Assembly (NCBI RefSeq): GCF_946478925.1
Contig: NZ_CAMLDP010000045.1
Span: 1 to 15,021 of the forward strand
Length of the DNA: 15,021 nt
Origin: an uncultured Nitrososphaera sp.
Lineage (GTDB): Archaea > Thermoproteota > Nitrososphaeria > Nitrososphaerales > Nitrososphaeraceae
Direction: 5' to 3'
The notes under the pieces were generated by a model. It was given only the letters and a program-made list of their open reading frames with translations. It made no database searches and was not told the origin of the DNA. Position numbers and translations under genes: made by a program. Below are positions 12,549-15,021 of this stretch, in pieces (position 1 is the first letter of the stretch; each line of letters opens with the position of its first letter).

Positions 12549-13160
12549 TTGCAGCTTTTGAAAAAGGGCGCCGAGGCGGACATCTACCTTGCCGACTGGC
12601 GCGGCAGGCCGGCGGTGGCAAAGGTGCGTGAGCCAAAGCCGTATCGCCACAGTGCCCTCGACTCGTCGATTAGGAGGCAGCGGACGGTGCACGAGGCGGG
12701 TTTTGTGTCGGCTGCAAAGTCGGCCGGCGTGCGCACCCCGTTCATCTATTTCGTCGACCCGGAAAAAGCAGAGATAATCATGGAAAGAGTAGAAGGCAAG
12801 CCTGCAAAAGACGCGCTCGATGCAAACCTGTGCAGGGAGATGGGCCGGTGCGCCGCGCTCTTGCACGCAGCCGGGATTGTGCACGGCGACCTGACCACCT
12901 CGAACTTTATCGCCACCGGCAAAAAGCAGTTGGTGCTCCTCGACTTTGGCCTTTCCTATTATTCAGAGCGGACGGAGGACATGGCAGTCGACGTCCGGCT
13001 CATAAAAGAGGTGTTTACGAGCGCCCACATTTCAGTCAGGGGCGCGTTTTCAAGCTTTGTCAAGGGTTATGAAGATGTGGCCGGCAAGAAAAAGACCGCA
13101 AGAATCCTTGAAAACGTCAAAGAGATAGAGCAGCGGGGCAGGTACGCCCGCGTGGCATGA
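12549..13160 (+). CDS. bud32: Bud32, KEOPS atypical kinase/ATPase
   Basis: With a TTG start at 12549 this is 203 residues, the size of stand-alone Bud32. It begins MQLLKKGAEADIYL, the family's N-terminal glycine-poor loop. Lys25 (AVAKVR) is the ATP-binding lysine, HGDLTTSN (112-119) the catalytic loop with Asp114 and Asn119, and DFG (132-134) the metal-binding motif; the tail is short and basic, RGRYARVA. Bud32 hydrolyses ATP to drive KEOPS during t6A synthesis. The frame is open to an ATG at 12405, but those 48 residues are antisense to the PH-like gene and match nothing in Bud32. TTG at 12549 fits both homology and a TATA box 27 nt upstream, implying a leaderless mRNA beginning with TTG. 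Confidence 0.94.
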   Translation: MQLLKKGAEADIYLADWRGRPAVAKVREPKPYRHSALDSSIRRQRTVHEAGFVSAAKSAGVRTPFIYFVDPEKAEIIMERVEGKPAKDALDANLCREMGRCAALLHAAGIVHGDLTTSNFIATGKKQLVLLDFGLSYYSERTEDMAVDVRLIKEVFTSAHISVRGAFSSFVKGYEDVAGKKKTARILENVKEIEQRGRYARVA

Positions 13161-13163
13161 TCT

Positions 13164-13173
13164 CGTTTTTATC
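13164..13173 (+). promoter_or_regulatory. TATA box of rdgB
   Basis: CGTTTTTATC in the 36-bp gap after bud32, its A 26 nt before the TTG start of rdgB. It is identical to the element before bud32. Confidence 0.55.
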
Positions 13174-13196
13174 ACTCTGAAACAGCATCAAAGCAG

Positions 13197-13742
13197 TTGC
13201 AAGTAACGTTTGCAAGCACCAACCAGAACAAGTTCCGCGAGGTCGAGTCGATACTTGCCGCAAGGGAGATACGCGCAAGTTTTGCCCGGCTGGAACTGGT
13301 AGAAATCCAGTCGGACTCGCTTGAAGAAATTGCAAAAGAAAAGGCAAGAAGCGCATATTCAAAAACCCAAAAGCCCGTGATAGTGGAGGACGACGGGCTG
13401 TTTGTCGACGCGCTTGTGGGCTTTCCCGGTCAATACTCCTCGTACGTTTTCAAGACAATTGGAAACGCCGGGGTATTGAAGCTGCTCGAAGGTAGAGAAG
13501 ATCGCTCTGCATCGTTTCGCTCGCTCGTCGCCTTTTTTGATGGCAACAGCCTGCAGTTGTTTGAGGGCAAAGTCGCAGGCAAAATATCTGAAAAAATCGC
13601 GCAGGGAGGCTGGGGATATGATCCGATATTCGTGCCGGAAGGGGCAGACGTGACCTTTGCGGAGCTATCAAACAAGAACGACTATTCGCACCGGAGAAAG
13701 GCGCTTGAAAAATTCGCAGGGTGGCTCAAAGATACGACTTGA
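13197..13742 (+). CDS. rdgB: XTP/dITP diphosphatase (Ham1/RdgB family)
   Basis: A 181-residue nucleotide-pool cleaner that hydrolyses deaminated purine triphosphates (XTP, ITP, dITP) to monophosphates. It shows FASTNQNKFREV (5-16) for substrate phosphates, VEDDGLFVDALVGFPGQYSS (63-82) with the metal-binding acidic pair, GWGYDPIFVP (138-147) and SHRRKAL (164-170), all family signatures. The start is TTG at 13197, directly before the first strand; there is no Shine-Dalgarno motif and a TATA box lies about 26 nt upstream, so a leaderless TTG mRNA is predicted. Its last 17 bases overlap the convergent taw1 gene. It may also be read through from bud32. Confidence 0.95.
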   Translation: MQVTFASTNQNKFREVESILAAREIRASFARLELVEIQSDSLEEIAKEKARSAYSKTQKPVIVEDDGLFVDALVGFPGQYSSYVFKTIGNAGVLKLLEGREDRSASFRSLVAFFDGNSLQLFEGKVAGKISEKIAQGGWGYDPIFVPEGADVTFAELSNKNDYSHRRKALEKFAGWLKDTT

Positions 13743-14760
13743 TCCAGCGGTCGACATGCCGCTTTTTGTTCTGCAGCACGACAATCCTTGAAACCTCGCT
13801 TTCGTCCATCACTGAAAACGCCGGCATCTTTTCGCACAGCCTGTCCGCGTAGGCACGCACCTCGTCCATGTTGAGCATGTCGCCCTTTTCTAGGCGCTGC
13901 GTGGACATGCCCACGTGCATGTACGATTTTATCTCGATGAAATGCGGGTCTCCTTCGGACATCACCTGCGCGAAATCCTTGATGTCGTCTGCGCTGTCGT
14001 TGTATCCGCGGATTATCGTCATGCGAAGCACCGTCCTCGTGTCGACGGTGGACAGAAAGCGCAGGCTGTCCTGCCAGCGTTCCCATGCGTCCTTGTGGCG
14101 CGGGCGGTTTATCTGCAAGAACATTTTCTTGTTTGACGCGTTTGTCGAAAGGTAGATCTGCGTCGGAAGCGCGTCCTCTTGTACGAGCCTGCGCAGCATG
14201 TCCGGCTCTTGGCCGTTTGTGACAAGGAATATCGATTTCGTGGCCTTTAACGTCTTTAGGTATCTTATCAGCTGCGGCAGTTTCGGGTACATGGTCGGCT
14301 CGCCGGAAAGCGAGATCGCGTAATGTGCCGGCAGCAATGATTCGTCGAGCTTGGTCTTGTCGTTTTTTGACCTGCCGTAAAACCCGTTTATCAGCCTCTT
14401 GCGCTCGGCCATCAGGTTCTGGACGATGACCTCCGGCTCGTCCACCATCTGCTCTGGCATTTCAAGCGTATCGTAGAATTCCGCCGGCCGCCAGCAGTAC
14501 ACGCACCTGTTCTCGCAGTTCATGGCAGTAGGGGTCATCTCCATGCACTGGTGCGTCGATATGCCGTAGAACTTGTGCTTGTAGCACGTGCCCTCGTTTG
14601 CAAACGACTTTTTCGTCCAGTGGCACAGCTCCACCGCCGAGTGATTGTACACCCCGTACTTGGCTTTTCTGAGCTTCTCCTTGACTGCGGGCGTTATCTG
14701 TATCAAGTTGTTGTCGTCGCCTGTAGTCGAGTGCGAGAAATACTCGTCGGAGCAGCTCAT
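13726..14760 (-). CDS. taw1: 4-demethylwyosine synthase (TYW1/Taw1, radical SAM)
   Basis: A 344-residue radical-SAM enzyme that adds a two-carbon unit from pyruvate to N1-methylguanosine-37 of tRNA-Phe, forming the tricyclic wyosine base. Cys82, Cys86 and Cys89 (CENRCVYCW) bind the SAM cluster. Cys46, Cys59 and Cys72, spaced 13 and 13 residues and 10 before Cys82, reproduce the second 4Fe-4S site of archaeal Taw1. SLSGEPTMYPKL and VTNGQEPDMLR are also diagnostic. The frame is open to 14997, but that extension is hydrophobic, low in conservation and antisense to the Nif3-like gene; the ATG at 14760 has a TATA box about 27 nt upstream and fits archaeal lengths. It is divergent from the Nif3-like gene and overlaps rdgB tail-to-tail. 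Confidence 0.96.
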   Translation of the reverse strand: MSCSDEYFSHSTTGDDNNLIQITPAVKEKLRKAKYGVYNHSAVELCHWTKKSFANEGTCYKHKFYGISTHQCMEMTPTAMNCENRCVYCWRPAEFYDTLEMPEQMVDEPEVIVQNLMAERKRLINGFYGRSKNDKTKLDESLLPAHYAISLSGEPTMYPKLPQLIRYLKTLKATKSIFLVTNGQEPDMLRRLVQEDALPTQIYLSTNASNKKMFLQINRPRHKDAWERWQDSLRFLSTVDTRTVLRMTIIRGYNDSADDIKDFAQVMSEGDPHFIEIKSYMHVGMSTQRLEKGDMLNMDEVRAYADRLCEKMPAFSVMDESEVSRIVVLQNKKRHVDRWIKSYL

Positions 14761-14783
14761 AAAGTTGGAAAAGGCCGGATCAG

Positions 14784-14791
14784 ATTTAAAT
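14784..14791. promoter_or_regulatory. Palindromic TATA element shared by taw1 and the Nif3-like gene
   Basis: ATTTAAAT is a perfect palindrome at the middle of the 55-bp gap. Its centre is about 27 nt from the A of the taw1 ATG and about 28 nt from the A of the Nif3-like ATG. No other AT-rich element exists in the gap, so one TBP site probably serves both directions, with both mRNAs leaderless. Confidence 0.6.
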
Positions 14792-14815
14792 TTTGCACTG
14801 CGCCACAGGCTCGTT

Positions 14816-15021
14816 ATGTCCGGTGTTAATACTGAGCAGATAATGAAGGCTGGTCTAGAGCTTGCAGGATGGAAAAAGATGCCCGCCGATAGCGTGGTGC
14901 ACGTAAAGGGCAGGAACATCAAGAAAGTGATGATAGCAGTTGATGTCGGGACTGCAGAGCTACTGCTCGCAAAAAGTCTCGGGTGTGATGCCGTCATCGC
15001 GCACCACCCAAAACGAGTAGC
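14816..15021 (+). CDS. Nif3/NGG1p-interacting-factor-3-like protein (N-terminal part, cut by window edge)
   Basis: The plus strand from the ATG at 14816 stays open for 68 codons to the window edge. The translation runs MSGVNTEQIMKAGLELAGWK, then a strand KVMIAVDVGTAELLLAKS and a strand CDAVIAHHPKR. The Asp-Val (AVDVG) followed some 20 residues later by an AHHP motif is the first half of the dinuclear metal site in Nif3-family proteins (usual form CLD...HHP). The family is widespread, often annotated as a GTP cyclohydrolase-like or dinuclear metal-binding protein, with function unsettled. Only the first quarter is present, so length and the C-terminal metal ligands cannot be checked. It shares a promoter with taw1. 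Confidence 0.8.
   Translation, partial: MSGVNTEQIMKAGLELAGWKKMPADSVVHVKGRNIKKVMIAVDVGTAELLLAKSLGCDAVIAHHPKRV

Noticed and set aside
14761..14997. N-terminal extension of the taw1 reading frame to 14997 (79 more residues).
   Set aside because: It has no resemblance to Taw1, is antisense to the start of the Nif3-like gene, and would remove the well-placed TATA element; archaeal Taw1 length fits the ATG at 14760.
1..15021. CRISPR arrays, insertion sequences, tRNA or rRNA genes, integrase sites and toxin-antitoxin or defence modules.
   Set aside because: No spaced direct repeats, terminal inverted repeats with a transposase, cloverleaf-like sequences or defence-gene motifs were found on reading both strands; the content is core metabolism and information processing.

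Overview
The window looks like chromosomal DNA of an ammonia-oxidising archaeon (Nitrososphaerota, formerly Thaumarchaeota), most likely a Nitrososphaera-type soil lineage. This is inferred from an archaeal gene set (RFC large subunit, Kae1, Bud32, archaeal Taw1) combined with a heterodimeric acetyl/propionyl-CoA carboxylase, a bacterial-style FolE with QueC/QueE, moderate GC (somewhat above 50% by eye), dense packing, and TATA boxes about 25-35 nt before many start codons. I could not run any search, so the species is not established.

Layout. (1) 1-2463, minus strand: carboxyltransferase then biotin carboxylase (cut by the left edge), the carboxylase that fixes bicarbonate in the 3-hydroxypropionate/4-hydroxybutyrate cycle. 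(2) 2698-3750, plus: a divergently transcribed MDR-family dehydrogenase that keeps the structural zinc site but lacks usual catalytic zinc ligands. (3) 3961-4269, plus: a small leaderless orphan ending at a hairpin plus T-tract. (4) 7333-4318, minus: a 375-residue orphan, RFC large subunit, a cysteine-rich zinc protein coupled to it by an ATGA overlap, and a small coiled-coil protein. (5) 9406-7378, minus: queC-queE-folE, which make preQ0 for archaeosine at tRNA position 15; upstream on the same strand is a DUF985 cupin (9923-9435). (6) 9992-12204, plus: a YchF-like GTPase followed by kae1. (7) 12515-12201, minus: a small PH/GRAM-like protein wedged antisense between kae1 and bud32. (8) 12549-13742, plus: bud32 and rdgB, both with TTG starts. 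(9) 14760-13726, minus: taw1 for wyosine at G37. (10) 14816 to the right edge, plus: a truncated Nif3-like gene.

How the genes work together. From about 7.4 to 14.8 kb at least six genes serve tRNA modification (QueC, QueE, FolE for archaeosine-15; Kae1 and Bud32 for t6A-37; Taw1 for wyosine-37), interspersed with nucleotide-pool (RdgB) and translation-linked (YchF-like) genes. The left end serves carbon fixation and the middle block DNA replication.

The most interesting non-gene signal is promoter architecture. Starts of several genes (3961, queC, bPH, bud32, rdgB, taw1, nif3-like) lie about 26-28 nt from an AT-rich TATA-like element, which predicts leaderless mRNAs. Two divergent pairs share or interlock their core promoters in 55 bp and 33 bp. 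No CRISPR array, insertion sequence, tRNA, rRNA or clear mobile element was seen; no gene-free stretch exceeds 300 bp (the largest are 2464-2697 and 3751-3960).
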